From Hoylesella loescheii DSM 19665 = JCM 12249 = ATCC 15930 (GTDB lineage: Bacteria; Bacteroidota; Bacteroidia; Bacteroidales; Bacteroidaceae), in contig NZ_KB899210.1 of the NCBI RefSeq assembly GCF_000378085.1, forward strand, positions 186,001 through 250,000: a DNA stretch of 64,000 nucleotides, given 5' to 3'. The notes beneath the pieces are model-generated. The model saw only the letters and a list, made by a program, of their open reading frames with translations, was not told the origin of the DNA and ran no database searches. Both the position numbers and the translations under genes were made by a program. Positions within the stretch are counted from its first letter, which is position 1. Each line of letters begins with the position of its first letter. Of this stretch, positions 24,789 to 34,230 are shown piece after piece.

Positions 24789-25109
24789 TTATTTCTTCTT
24801 TCGGGGCTTGGGCTCGGGTAAATCTTTGTAGGTTTCCTTCACAATTTCGGCTAAAACCTCGTGGTCTTCAAGGTCGGAAATGTAGAAATAATCTTTTGCG
24901 CCTGGATAGGGAGGACGTAAATCAATGGATTTAAGTTTCTTTTTACCGGCCTCGGTGGGTTTGATGTAGAGACAATCATCACACAATAGACCGAAGATTT
25001 TGCCGTTGCAATAGATGCCATATTCGCCAAACATCTTCTTAATCGTAATATCTCCTGCCGTAGAACATTGGTCTACGACGTATTGAACAAAGTCTGTGGT
25101 ACAAGCCAT
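24789..25109 (-). CDS. TfoX/Sxy N-terminal-domain protein
   Basis: 106 aa, a single TfoX_N domain: MACTTDFVQYVVDQCS, KKMFGEYGIYCNGKIFGLLCDDCLYIKPT, then PPYPGAKDYFYISDLEDHEVL. It lacks the TfoX C-terminal domain. In gamma-proteobacteria TfoX regulates competence; the role of the single-domain form in Bacteroidetes is not known. Basic tail (EPKPRKKK). It sits downstream of the hut operon on the same strand, separated by a long hairpin. The intervening 24705-24788 has a GCTCG-GCA-CGAGC hairpin near 24718. Confidence 0.88.
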   Translation of the reverse strand: MACTTDFVQYVVDQCSTAGDITIKKMFGEYGIYCNGKIFGLLCDDCLYIKPTEAGKKKLKSIDLRPPYPGAKDYFYISDLEDHEVLAEIVKETYKDLPEPKPRKKK

Positions 25110-25162
25110 GTGTGGTTTTGTTTTTAGTTATTGTGGGTGATGATGCCTTATTTACCAGCTGG

Positions 25163-25244
25163 CGTGTTGACAAGTTGAAGAGAGAATGGCCCTTATCAAG
25201 AACTCAGAGCACTCTTCTTTATATTATATGCACTTGTCAACACG
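25163..25244. repeat. 13-bp perfect inverted repeat downstream of hutI
   Basis: CGTGTTGACAAGT (25163-25175) and ACTTGTCAACACG (25232-25244) are exact reverse complements 56 bp apart, and GAAGAG/CTCTTC can extend the fold inside. It separates hutI from the TfoX-like gene on the minus strand. It may be a transcript-end hairpin or protein site; it has no terminal T-run. Confidence 0.65.
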
Positions 25245-25278
25245 TCAATCAGAACGTTTACTCTTGTTGTATTGCTCG

Positions 25279-26523
25279 TCAATTTTGCCGCTCGCCGTTA
25301 AGATATACCTCGCGAATAACAGGCGTGGTATAGGCGTAGGGAATAAATGCAATAGAGGGAATGGGGTGGGTAATGTAGAAGTTTGCTACCTTGCCAATGG
25401 CAATTGACCCATAATCGGCACTTAGGCCCATAGCGTATGCACCGTTGATGGTGGCCGCATTAAACGCCTCTTCGGGTAGAAGTCGCATCTTGATGCAAGC
25501 CAACGATACAACAAACTTCATGTCGCCCGATGGTGTTGACCCTGGATTATAGTCGCTTGCGATGGCAGGACCAAGGCCTGCGCTAATCATTTTGCGCATA
25601 GGCGCAAAGGGAATGTTGAGGAAGAACGAGGTGCCAGGCAATGCCGTAGGCGACGTTTCGGTGCCAATCATCATGGCAATGTCTTCGTCGGTCATACTCT
25701 CTAAATGGTCAACGGAGAGGGCGTTGTGTTTAAGTGCTACCTCAACACCGCCACTTGGTGCCAATTCTTGTCCGTGTATCTTGCCACGCATGCCATGTCT
25801 TGCAGCGGCTTGCAGTATGCGTCCCGTCTCTTCGGGCGTGAAAAAGCCCTCGTCGCAGAACACGTCTACAAAGTCCGCAAGCCCTTCTGCTGCCACGGCG
25901 GGTATCATTTCGTTCACCACGAGGTCTACATAAGCACTTTGTTGGCCTGCATACGCCCTGCCCACAGCATGTGCACCAAGGAAATTTGATACCACTTTAA
26001 GTGGCGAGGTTTGTTTGATACGGCGTATAACGCGGAGCATTTTCAGTTCGTCTTCGGTGTTCAGGCCATATCCGCTCTTTATTTCCACACAGCCTGTGCC
26101 TTTGAGCATCACTTCGTGAACGCGTTTCATCGACTGTTCGAATAGTTCGTCTTCGCTCATCTCGTGCAGTTTGTCAGCACTGTTGAGGATGCCGCCGCCC
26201 CGTTTGGCAATCTCGGCATACGACAAGCCATTGATTTTGTCGACAAACTCATTTTCTCTGCTGCCTGCATTGACAATGTGCGTGTGCGAATCGCAGAACG
26301 ATGGCATCACCGTTCCACCTTCGGCATCTATCCTTTTCACATCGGCTGCAAGCTGTGGTAAGCTTTCCATCGAACCAAAGTCGGCAATCCTACCATCTTT
26401 TATAAGTAAATAGGCGTTGTCTAACGTTTCGAACTGAGCCATTTCTTTACCTTGCAGGCGCAAGCGACCCTTGCGGTCGATGCCGCCAAGGGTCGCTATG
26501 TTGTAGATTAATGTGGTTGCCAT
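25279..26523 (-). CDS. hutI: Imidazolonepropionase
   Basis: 414 aa, amidohydrolase fold. Hydrolyses 4-imidazolone-5-propanoate to N-formimidoyl-glutamate, third step of histidine degradation. Metal ligands: SFCDSHTHIVNAGSRENEF (HxH near residue 82), FLGAHAV, KIHGQELAPSGG, and ASDYNPGSTPSGDM near residue 325. Full length. Last gene of the operon ftcD-hutU-hutH-hutI, 6 bp after hutH. Confidence 0.96.
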   Translation of the reverse strand: MATTLIYNIATLGGIDRKGRLRLQGKEMAQFETLDNAYLLIKDGRIADFGSMESLPQLAADVKRIDAEGGTVMPSFCDSHTHIVNAGSRENEFVDKINGLSYAEIAKRGGGILNSADKLHEMSEDELFEQSMKRVHEVMLKGTGCVEIKSGYGLNTEDELKMLRVIRRIKQTSPLKVVSNFLGAHAVGRAYAGQQSAYVDLVVNEMIPAVAAEGLADFVDVFCDEGFFTPEETGRILQAAARHGMRGKIHGQELAPSGGVEVALKHNALSVDHLESMTDEDIAMMIGTETSPTALPGTSFFLNIPFAPMRKMISAGLGPAIASDYNPGSTPSGDMKFVVSLACIKMRLLPEEAFNAATINGAYAMGLSADYGSIAIGKVANFYITHPIPSIAFIPYAYTTPVIREVYLNGERQN

Positions 26524-26529
26524 CGGCTT

Positions 26530-28005
26530 TTATTTACGTAAGAACTGGATGGACTCTTCGATGTGGGGGTACATCACCACATCTACATCAATGAATGGAA
26601 CAACCTTTCGATAGGCCTCGTGTACCTTCATTAGTTCGGGCGAAGACACAAGCGGGCGACGGAAGTCGAGTGCTTGGGCTGCATTGAATAGCTCGATAGC
26701 CAGCACGCGCTCGGTATTGGCCACTACCTTGCGTAGCTTAATGGCTGCATTTGCACCCATACTAACAAGGTCTTCCTGGTCTTGGCACGAGGGAATGTTG
26801 TCGATAGACGACGGTACAGCGTACGACTTGTTAAGGCTTACCACCGAGGCGGCCGTGTATTGGGCAATCATAAAGCCGCTGCTAAGGCCTGGTTTAGCCA
26901 CGAGGAAACTAGGTAAGTCGCGCAAACCTGACACTAAACGATAGATGCGGCGTTCGCTGATATTGGCCAATTCGCTCATGGCAATGGAGAGATAATCCAT
27001 AGGCAGGGCGATGGGTTCGCCGTGGAAGTTGCCAGCCGAGATAATAAGGTCTTCGTCGGGACAAACGGTGGGGTTGTCGGTAGCCGAATTTATCTCTGTG
27101 TCTATCACCGAATAGACGTAGCGCAAGGTATCTTTTACTGTGCCATGAACTTGTGGCACGCAACGGAAAGAGTAGGGGTCTTGCACGTGTTGCTTGGGGC
27201 GCGCAATGAGTTGGCTACCTTCGAGCAATTGGCGGAAGCGTGCAGCCGTCTCAATTTGTCCTTGATGGGGACGTACTGCATGCACAGCGTGGGTGAAAGG
27301 CTCAATGCGACCATCGAATGCATCGAGCGACATGGCGGCGATAACGTCGGCCCATTCGCTCAAACGCTGTGCATTAAGTAATGCCCAAACGGCTTGGGCA
27401 CTCATGTTCTGTGTACCATTGAGCAGGGCAAGTCCCTCTTTGCTGGCTAACTCGATAGGTTTCCAGTTCATTCGACGATTCATTTCCTCGCCCGAAACTA
27501 CTTCGCCGTTCATCTCCACTTCGCCTAGACCAACCAAAGGAAGGCTCATGTGTGCCAGAGGAACGAGGTCGCCCGATGCACCTAGTGAGCCTTGCTCGAG
27601 TATTATAGGGTAGATGTTGTTGTTGAACATGTCGACAAGCCTTTCAACGGTGTCGAGTTTGCAGCCAGAGAAACCATAGCTTAACGACTGAACTTTAAGC
27701 AGGAGCATCATCTTAATGATGTCATTGGGCAAGCGTTCGCCCACTCCGCAGGCGTGCGACTTAATAAGGTTGACCTGCAACTGCGACAATTGGTCTTTGC
27801 TAATCGACACGTTGCACAACGAACCGAAGCCTGTTGTTACGCCATAGATGGGATTTTCTTCTTTGGCAATTCGTGCGTCAAGATATTCGCGACTTTTAAT
27901 GATGCGTTTGCGTACATCATCACTCAATTCAATTTTGTGGTTGTTATAGATAATTTCGCCGATTTTCTCTATCGTTAGATGGTCGGCAGAGATTTGATGT
28001 GTCAT
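26530..28005 (-). CDS. hutH: Histidine ammonia-lyase
   Basis: 491 aa from ATG 28005, 22 bp after the hutU stop; an in-frame ATG at 28047 would start inside hutU. Deaminates histidine to urocanate. The MIO cofactor tripeptide Ala-Ser-Gly is in GSLGASGDLVPLAHM near residue 145; YGVTTGFGSL, LALLNGTQ, DNP and QDYS-like parts are present. Third gene of the hut operon. Confidence 0.97.
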   Translation of the reverse strand: MTHQISADHLTIEKIGEIIYNNHKIELSDDVRKRIIKSREYLDARIAKEENPIYGVTTGFGSLCNVSISKDQLSQLQVNLIKSHACGVGERLPNDIIKMMLLLKVQSLSYGFSGCKLDTVERLVDMFNNNIYPIILEQGSLGASGDLVPLAHMSLPLVGLGEVEMNGEVVSGEEMNRRMNWKPIELASKEGLALLNGTQNMSAQAVWALLNAQRLSEWADVIAAMSLDAFDGRIEPFTHAVHAVRPHQGQIETAARFRQLLEGSQLIARPKQHVQDPYSFRCVPQVHGTVKDTLRYVYSVIDTEINSATDNPTVCPDEDLIISAGNFHGEPIALPMDYLSIAMSELANISERRIYRLVSGLRDLPSFLVAKPGLSSGFMIAQYTAASVVSLNKSYAVPSSIDNIPSCQDQEDLVSMGANAAIKLRKVVANTERVLAIELFNAAQALDFRRPLVSSPELMKVHEAYRKVVPFIDVDVVMYPHIEESIQFLRK

Positions 28006-28027
28006 GATGTTGGTCGTGATATGGTGT

Positions 28028-30037
28028 TTAAAAATGAATGTTGTCAATCAATTCGTCGTCTACAAGGTTGGGCAATGTGACCTTGAAGTGGGGTGTGCGC
28101 TCCATTTCGCGGCTGATAGCGTCCATCGAGCCTTTGTTTCTTGCCCACGAGCGGCGGGTTATACCATTGTTGACATCCCAGAACAGCATCTGCCTGATGC
28201 GCTGATCGCAGGCCTCGCTACCATCAAGTACCATGCCGAAACCGCCATTGATAACTTCGCCCCAGCCAACGCCGCCACCATTGTGAAGGCTTACCCATGT
28301 GGCACCACGGAACGAATCGCCGATAACATTCTGTACGGCCATGTCGGCACAGAACTGCGAACCGTCATAGATGTTACTTGTTTCGCGGAATGGTGAGTCG
28401 GTTCCCGAGACGTCATGATGATCGCGCCCTAGTACGATGGGTGCGCTAATGCGGCCTTCGCGTATGGCTTTGTTGAAAGCTAAGGCAATGCGTATGCGCC
28501 CCTCGGAGTCGGCATAGAGTATCCGCGCTTGCGAACCAACAACCAATTTGTTGCGTCCTGCCTCGCGAATCCAATGAAGGTTGTCGGCTAGCTGTCCGTG
28601 TATGTCTTCTGTTGCCTTGTCCATCAGTTCGGTTAACACCTCGGTTGCAAGTTGGTCGGTTAGTTCGAGGTCGGCGGGCAAGCACGAAGTGCAGGCCCAT
28701 CTGAATGGTCCAAAGCCGTAATCGAAGAACATTGGTCCCATGATGTCTTGCACGTACGAGGGATAACGGAAGTGTTGGGCGTCTTTCATGATGTCGGCTC
28801 CTGCACGGCTAGACATCAATAGGAAGGCATTACCATAATCGAAGAAGTACATGCCTTGCGCCGTTAGCTTGTTAATGGCTGCCACTTGTCGGCGAAGCGA
28901 GTCGAAAACGCGCTCTTTAAACCTATCAGGGTCTTCGGCCATCATCTTGTTTGATTCTTCTAGCGAAATGCCAACGGGATAGTATCCGCCTGCATAGGGA
29001 TTGTGCAAAGAAGTTTGGTCGCTACCTAAGTCTACCTGCACGTTATCTTTTGCAAGGCGTTCCCAAAGGTCAACCACGTTGCCAACGTATGCCATAGAAA
29101 CCACGCGGCGTTCTTCCACAGCTTTCTTAACGGCAGAAATCAGTTCGTCGAGGTTGTAATGCAGTTCGTCTACCCATCCTTGCGCATGGCGTTTCTCTGC
29201 CGCATGAGGATTAATCTCGGCTACAACACTTACAACGCCGGCGATGTTTCCTGCCTTTGGTTGAGCACCAGACATGCCACCAAGACCTGATGACACAAAG
29301 AGTGGCATCTTGTGGTCTTTCTCTTTGCCGAACACCTTGCGGGCTGCGTTAAGTACGGTGATGGTTGTTCCGTGCACGATGCCCTGCGGACCGATATACA
29401 TATAACTGCCAGCCGTCATTTGTCCGTATTGACTTACGCCCAGCGCATTGAACCTTTCCCAATCGTCGGGCTTAGAATAGTTGGGGATAACTATGCCGTT
29501 TGTTACCACAACGCGCGGTGCGTTGGGGTGTGAGGGGAATAAGCCTAAGGGATGTCCGCTATACATCACGAGCGTTTGCTGGTCAGTCATCTCACTAAGA
29601 TACTGCATAGTGAGACGATATTGTGCCCAGTTTTGGAATACGGCACCATTACCTCCGTAAGTGATAAGCTCGTGCGGATGTTGCGCCACAGCTGGATCGA
29701 GGTTGTTTTGTATCATCATCATGATAGCAGCAGCCTGCGTGCTATTGTGCGGGTAATCGTTTATGGGACGAGCGTGCATGGCATAACGCGGACGTAGCCT
29801 ATACATATAAATGCGGCCATAGTCTTTCAACTCTTGCGTAAATTCGGGCAGCAGCTGTGCGTGTAGTTCTTTGGGGAAGTAGCGCAACGCATTTCTCAGC
29901 GCCAATTTCTTTTCTTCTGCCGAAAGGATGTCCTTTCTTTTTGGGGCATGACTTACGCTATTGTCGTAAGCTTGTAGTTCGGGCAGTACGTGGGGAATAC
30001 CACCACGGATGTCTGCTTGAAATTCTTGAAGGGTCAT
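28028..30037 (-). CDS. hutU: Urocanate hydratase
   Basis: 669 aa, longer than the roughly 555 aa of the proteobacterial enzyme and like the long form in Bacteroidetes. Adds water to urocanate with tightly bound NAD. Motifs: VTYGGNGAVFQNWAQY-like ITYGGNGAVFQNWAQY, GLGGMSGAQPKAGNIAG (NAD site), SDQTSLHNPYAGGYYPVG, and SLHNGGGVGWGEVINGGFG near residue 590. Second gene of the hut operon, after a 119-bp spacer with hairpins. Confidence 0.96.
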   Translation of the reverse strand: MTLQEFQADIRGGIPHVLPELQAYDNSVSHAPKRKDILSAEEKKLALRNALRYFPKELHAQLLPEFTQELKDYGRIYMYRLRPRYAMHARPINDYPHNSTQAAAIMMMIQNNLDPAVAQHPHELITYGGNGAVFQNWAQYRLTMQYLSEMTDQQTLVMYSGHPLGLFPSHPNAPRVVVTNGIVIPNYSKPDDWERFNALGVSQYGQMTAGSYMYIGPQGIVHGTTITVLNAARKVFGKEKDHKMPLFVSSGLGGMSGAQPKAGNIAGVVSVVAEINPHAAEKRHAQGWVDELHYNLDELISAVKKAVEERRVVSMAYVGNVVDLWERLAKDNVQVDLGSDQTSLHNPYAGGYYPVGISLEESNKMMAEDPDRFKERVFDSLRRQVAAINKLTAQGMYFFDYGNAFLLMSSRAGADIMKDAQHFRYPSYVQDIMGPMFFDYGFGPFRWACTSCLPADLELTDQLATEVLTELMDKATEDIHGQLADNLHWIREAGRNKLVVGSQARILYADSEGRIRIALAFNKAIREGRISAPIVLGRDHHDVSGTDSPFRETSNIYDGSQFCADMAVQNVIGDSFRGATWVSLHNGGGVGWGEVINGGFGMVLDGSEACDQRIRQMLFWDVNNGITRRSWARNKGSMDAISREMERTPHFKVTLPNLVDDELIDNIHF

Positions 30038-30074
30038 AGTGGTTGGTTAGTTTTATTCTTACCTACTTATATAT

Positions 30075-30149
30075 AAGGTGTAGCGGTTACACCTTGCGCA
30101 CCGTTTAGCGCATAAAGGCGAGATGCAGGCAGGCAAAAAGCCTACCTGC
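30075..30149. promoter_or_regulatory. Tandem hairpins between ftcD and hutU
   Basis: AAGGTGTA/TACACCTT (30075-30082 and 30088-30095), GCGC/GCGC, and a 10-bp stem with loop TTTTT on the minus strand (30125-30134 with 30140-30149; one G-U). They split the hut transcript after ftcD. Candidates: processing site, partial terminator or stability element that sets different levels of ftcD and hutUHI. Confidence 0.5.
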
Positions 30150-30156
30150 AAACGCA

Positions 30157-31857
30157 TTATAGTTTTGATTCTACGATGGCAACAATCTCCGATTCGGCAG
30201 CATTGGCTTTTGCTATGAGCTCGTTTGCCTCGGCAATAAGTTTGTTGCTCACCTCTTTGTCGATAAGTGAACCGGCATTAATTTTCACGTTCATGCCAGC
30301 TCCCAGTACGGCAGCGCGGGCTGCTAAGGCTCCAACGCCAGCGTCAGATACGCTATTGGGGTTGCCCGTTTCGGCCATAGCCTTGCACAACTCGAACACA
30401 CGGAACGACTCTTTCATCGTTTGCAATGGCACTTGTGCAGCATAAAGCGTGGCGGCTTGTATGGCATCGGTACGCGCTTGCTTGTCGGCATCGGTCTTTT
30501 TTGGTAGGCCGAAGGCTGCCATAATGCGGTTGAAGGCCTCCGTGTCTTCGTCTACAAGGTGCAACAAGTTGCGCATCATCTCCTGTCCTTTGTCTGCCCA
30601 GTGGCTAAACTCTTCCCAACGGTCGTCCCATCCGGGCTTATGACTCGAAAGATTGGCTACCATTGCGCCCAGAGCTGCACCCAAAACACCCATGTAAGCA
30701 GAGATAGTTCCGCCACCAGGAGCAGGCGATTCGCGCGAGGTTTCTTTGGCAAAGCCCTCAACAGTGAGGTCTACTAGCTTTTTGTTGCCTTCTTCTTCGC
30801 AAAGGTATTCAATCACTTTCTCGCGTGGATTGAAAGGTTTGAGGTCATCTAGTCCCATTGACTTAACGGCAATCTTGATAACATCTTCTTCGGGAATGCC
30901 GGTAGAACGATTTTGTTTTTCCAAGAAATAGCGGCCGGCTTCAATAAGCGTGCGCTTCGGTATCAGGCCAACAATTTCGGTTCCTGTAACCCTTACCCCG
31001 CGATTTTGTGCGCAACGGCACACTTCATCGAAAGCAACGTGGAGTGGGGTAACGTCGATATTGGTAATGTTCATCGACACTTGGGCGATACCGTACTCGT
31101 CGATAAACCAGCCAATGGCCTTTGTTGCTTTAAGCGTTCCTGGCTGGTTGATAGTTTTTCCGTTCTCGTCTTTCTTTATTTTTCCCGTTATAGGGTTTCC
31201 CTCTCTTACGGGTCTACCTTTCTCGCGCACGTCGAATGCAATGGCATTGGCACGACGTGTGGAGGTTGTGTTCAGGTTAAAGTTGGTAGCGATGAGGAAA
31301 TTACGCGCTCCAACTGCTGTCATACCTGTACGTTGAACACGTTCGTCAACGGGGCGAGCGCCAAAGTCGGGCTGCTTTCCTTCTGTAGTAAGTTTCTCGG
31401 CAAGCGCTTCGTATTCACCTTGTCGGCACACGGCAAGGTTCTGTCTTTCTAGTGTAAAGGCAGCTGCCTCATAGCAGTAACAGGGTATTTGTAGTTCGTC
31501 GGCAATACGTTTGGCCAATTTGCGTGCCAGTTCGGCACATTCTTCAAGCGTTATGCCAGCCACAGGGATGATCGGTAGTACGTCGGTGGCACCCATTCGT
31601 GGGTGTGCACCATGGTGTTGACGCATGTCTATTAGTTCTCCCGCTTTCTTAACGGCTAAAAATGCGGCCTCAACCACCACGTCGGGGCAACCCACAAAGG
31701 TTACCACTGTTCTGTTTGTGGCTTCTCCTGGGTCGACATCGAGCAGTTTAACACCTTTAACCTCTTTGATAACATTGGTTATCTGGTTAATGATTTCCAT
31801 GTTGCGGCCTTCGCTAAAATTAGGCACACACTCTACAAGTTGTTTCACATTGTTCAT
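30157..31857 (-). CDS. ftcD: Bifunctional glutamate formimidoyltransferase / formimidoyl-THF cyclodeaminase
   Basis: 566 aa. Residues 1 to about 325 are the formiminotransferase domains (LVECVPNFSEGRNMEII at the start, HHGAHPRMGATDVLP, VGARNFLIATNFNL), and residues about 350-560 the cyclodeaminase four-helix part (ESPAPGGGTISAYMGVLGAALGAMVANL). The fused arrangement resembles the animal enzyme. It passes the formimino group of formimidoylglutamate to tetrahydrofolate and releases ammonia, so no hutG is needed. First gene of the hut operon, with a promoter box 57 bp upstream. Confidence 0.95.
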   Translation of the reverse strand: MNNVKQLVECVPNFSEGRNMEIINQITNVIKEVKGVKLLDVDPGEATNRTVVTFVGCPDVVVEAAFLAVKKAGELIDMRQHHGAHPRMGATDVLPIIPVAGITLEECAELARKLAKRIADELQIPCYCYEAAAFTLERQNLAVCRQGEYEALAEKLTTEGKQPDFGARPVDERVQRTGMTAVGARNFLIATNFNLNTTSTRRANAIAFDVREKGRPVREGNPITGKIKKDENGKTINQPGTLKATKAIGWFIDEYGIAQVSMNITNIDVTPLHVAFDEVCRCAQNRGVRVTGTEIVGLIPKRTLIEAGRYFLEKQNRSTGIPEEDVIKIAVKSMGLDDLKPFNPREKVIEYLCEEEGNKKLVDLTVEGFAKETSRESPAPGGGTISAYMGVLGAALGAMVANLSSHKPGWDDRWEEFSHWADKGQEMMRNLLHLVDEDTEAFNRIMAAFGLPKKTDADKQARTDAIQAATLYAAQVPLQTMKESFRVFELCKAMAETGNPNSVSDAGVGALAARAAVLGAGMNVKINAGSLIDKEVSNKLIAEANELIAKANAAESEIVAIVESKL

Positions 31858-31913
31858 GTTAGAATGTATCTGTTAAACGTTAGTATCAATATCGGTATTT
31901 TGTAAGACTAGCA

Positions 31914-31921
31914 CAAATATA
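31914..31921 (-). promoter_or_regulatory. -7 box of the hut operon promoter
   Basis: Minus-strand TATATTTG 57 bases before the ftcD ATG. No TTG element at 20 bases upstream was clear, which would fit an activator- or repressor-dependent promoter. Confidence 0.5.
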
Positions 31922-31970
31922 TGAATTTATTTACTAATGCGTGCTTTTTTCTAATATTTATTTACCCATA

Positions 31971-32000
31971 AAGAGTGCGACTGTATACAGCCGCACTTTT
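31971..32000. terminator. Terminator-like hairpin downstream of the GH172 gene
   Basis: AGTGCG (31974-31979) and CGCACT (31992-31997) flank the palindrome CTGTATACAG; T-runs on the plus strand side. It marks the end of the polysaccharide locus, whose genes are read leftwards, before the hut promoter. The rest of 31922-32151 shows nothing else. Confidence 0.6.
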
Positions 32001-32151
32001 CTTATTGTTATTTAGCCTGCCTGGGACGCGTCGTTCTGTCTTATATTCGGTTTTCAATCAATCGTTTTGCTTTGCTATATGCTTTGTGGTGTTCAAAATG
32101 ATATGTGATGAAAAACGCTATTTAAACGACCATTCTCTGTTTGATTGTTAC

Positions 32152-34095
32152 TTATTTGGGTTCGTTTATACGTTCAAGTGTAACGAGCATCAATTCTAGT
32201 TTATTGGCATTGCCATTTTTCCTTATGTGGAATGTAATGCTGTTGGTTTGGCTAGTCAGGTTTATGTCGCCTACGTGTACTTCTCGTTTCTCTTCATTCT
32301 TGTCACCTTTTGTTGAGAACCAGTCGGTAATAAGTTTCTGTCTTTGCCATATTTGCACATCGGCTCCATGATTGTTCGACTTGTAATTGAGAAGTAACCT
32401 ATACTTTCCTTCGGGCACATCGTCTAGTGAAAGCTTAACGGTTCCGCTGCTAGGTGTGTCTAAGGCTAAGCCTTTACCAAACACACAGACAACACCTTGT
32501 CCCAGCGTGATGTTGAATTGTTGGGGAAAATACACATGCCTGGTCGGTGAGTATACCGTTCGGGCTTCTTCAGTGGGTATCATCCGTTCGCTAGGTGGTG
32601 TAGAAGAATAGTAGAAAGCCAATGAAGTGTAGTTTACGGGAAAGTCATTGTTTTGTGGTCCATGCTCCATACCATGGTAAATATGATGTTCGAAAGGCAT
32701 CTTGTCGTTGAGAAACCATCTGTATCCACCTGTTCGGGCCATAGGAAGTGAATAATCGAGTGAACCATGTAGAGGTAGGCTGACACCTCGATCCCATCGG
32801 TCGAGTTGTGCATACCATCCACCATTGAAGTAATCCTCAGAGCCAGTACCATGTATCCGCATCTTTCCATCAATATAAGTGCTGTCGTCGCCTTCGAAAA
32901 ATAGTGTCATTCCAGGTCGAAGGCCTTGTGCAGAGAGAATGGTTCCTACGTAATGTCCCTTGCCTTCTGCCTTTAGGAATGTATGGTATACACCTAGCGG
33001 AGTTTTCTCATTTCGCCAAATACAATATAGCTTTCCTTCCCTTTGAGGATTTCGCTTGGTGCTGGTGAAGTACACCTTTATGCGCGCGGTGATGGGAGAT
33101 TGTTGGCTATCACGCTTTTTGTAAACCAAACTAAGTTTGGCAGACTTGTCGTATGGCATAGGAAGATAGCAATAGTTGATTGTTTGTTGCCTGCCTGCTA
33201 GTAGACTCCGCATAGCTGGTTTGCCGAAAGCATAACCGAAGAAGTCAGCCAATGGGGCATAAATGGCCTCTAATACTTCGTCGTCCCACTTTGCCGACAA
33301 GATGATGTCTTTGTTCTTGCCTTCGAAAGCTGTTCCTGCATCTATATCGAAACCAACAATTCGGCCTCCTTGACTTTTCTCAAAGAAGGTTTTGGTTTCA
33401 CCTGGTTGAATGGTGATGGTTTGTTCTTTGGTTTCAAAACCCGCCGAAGCACCCGATGCAAAGAGGGTGGGAGAGTATGAAGAGGCCGACCAAAGGTTAC
33501 CCACAGCGAGCACTTGTTCTAATTCTGCCTTCGAATTTGCTCGTTGCATGAATGTTTCCACCTTCATACCATCTAGTTTGCGGTATTCCACTTGAATGAA
33601 TTCCAACTTTGGTCCATCGTATAGAATCTTGCACGACTTGGCATAGGTGATAGGGATATAGCAATAATAGCCACCAATTTCATTACCGCAAATGGGCTTG
33701 ACAAAAGGGAAAACCTTTCCTGAAAATAAGTCGGAGAACTTTATTGATATGCTAGGCTTCTTTTGCCCATCAAAATAAAAGTATAACATATTATCGTTAG
33801 GGGTGGGTGTCCAGATGCGTTCGATAACGCCAGGGCCATTCATCTCTGCGATAACAAGTTTGCCGTTCTCCTTACGAAGATAAGAATAGGTACCATCGAA
33901 TCCGTCATCGTTGCCGTGTTTCCTATCATAACTCGAAAAGCTTTCAACATAAGTACCTGTTCGATACTCAGGAAGTAGGTCAATTCGTTTAAGCAAATTT
34001 AATTCGTCTGTCCATTGATAAGGCTTTTGCGACCATATCCCAATGATGGGGAACAGTGTCATTAGAGCCAATATCGTTGTTTTAATCTTTATCAT
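32152..34095 (-). CDS. DUF2961-family (GH172-type) secreted glycoside hydrolase
   Basis: 647 aa with a signal peptide (MIKIKTTILALMTLFPIIGIW). DUF2961 covers most of the first 400 residues: FSSYDRKHGNDDGFDGTYSYL, NGPGVIERIWTPTP, GGYYCYIPITYAKSCKI, then FFEGDDSTYIDG and HGTGSEDYFNGGWYA. Conserved Glu residues in FFEGD and GSED fit the acid pair of GH172, a family known to act on alpha-D-fructofuranosides (difructose dianhydrides) and on D-arabinan. The last 150 residues look like an added beta domain. It is the last and only clearly enzymatic gene of the locus; substrate is inferred as a furanoside. Confidence 0.85.
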   Translation of the reverse strand: MIKIKTTILALMTLFPIIGIWSQKPYQWTDELNLLKRIDLLPEYRTGTYVESFSSYDRKHGNDDGFDGTYSYLRKENGKLVIAEMNGPGVIERIWTPTPNDNMLYFYFDGQKKPSISIKFSDLFSGKVFPFVKPICGNEIGGYYCYIPITYAKSCKILYDGPKLEFIQVEYRKLDGMKVETFMQRANSKAELEQVLAVGNLWSASSYSPTLFASGASAGFETKEQTITIQPGETKTFFEKSQGGRIVGFDIDAGTAFEGKNKDIILSAKWDDEVLEAIYAPLADFFGYAFGKPAMRSLLAGRQQTINYCYLPMPYDKSAKLSLVYKKRDSQQSPITARIKVYFTSTKRNPQREGKLYCIWRNEKTPLGVYHTFLKAEGKGHYVGTILSAQGLRPGMTLFFEGDDSTYIDGKMRIHGTGSEDYFNGGWYAQLDRWDRGVSLPLHGSLDYSLPMARTGGYRWFLNDKMPFEHHIYHGMEHGPQNNDFPVNYTSLAFYYSSTPPSERMIPTEEARTVYSPTRHVYFPQQFNITLGQGVVCVFGKGLALDTPSSGTVKLSLDDVPEGKYRLLLNYKSNNHGADVQIWQRQKLITDWFSTKGDKNEEKREVHVGDINLTSQTNSITFHIRKNGNANKLELMLVTLERINEPK

Positions 34096-34230
34096 AAAGT
34101 GATGGTTGGGTTTTAATGATGTAACTTGTTGTTGGTTGTTTTCTGCGATGGGGTTTGTAAATGAATATCCCTCAGCGTCCTTTTTTTATAATTAGGAAGG
34201 AGCGATGAAATGATGTTGACCCCGTAGCTC

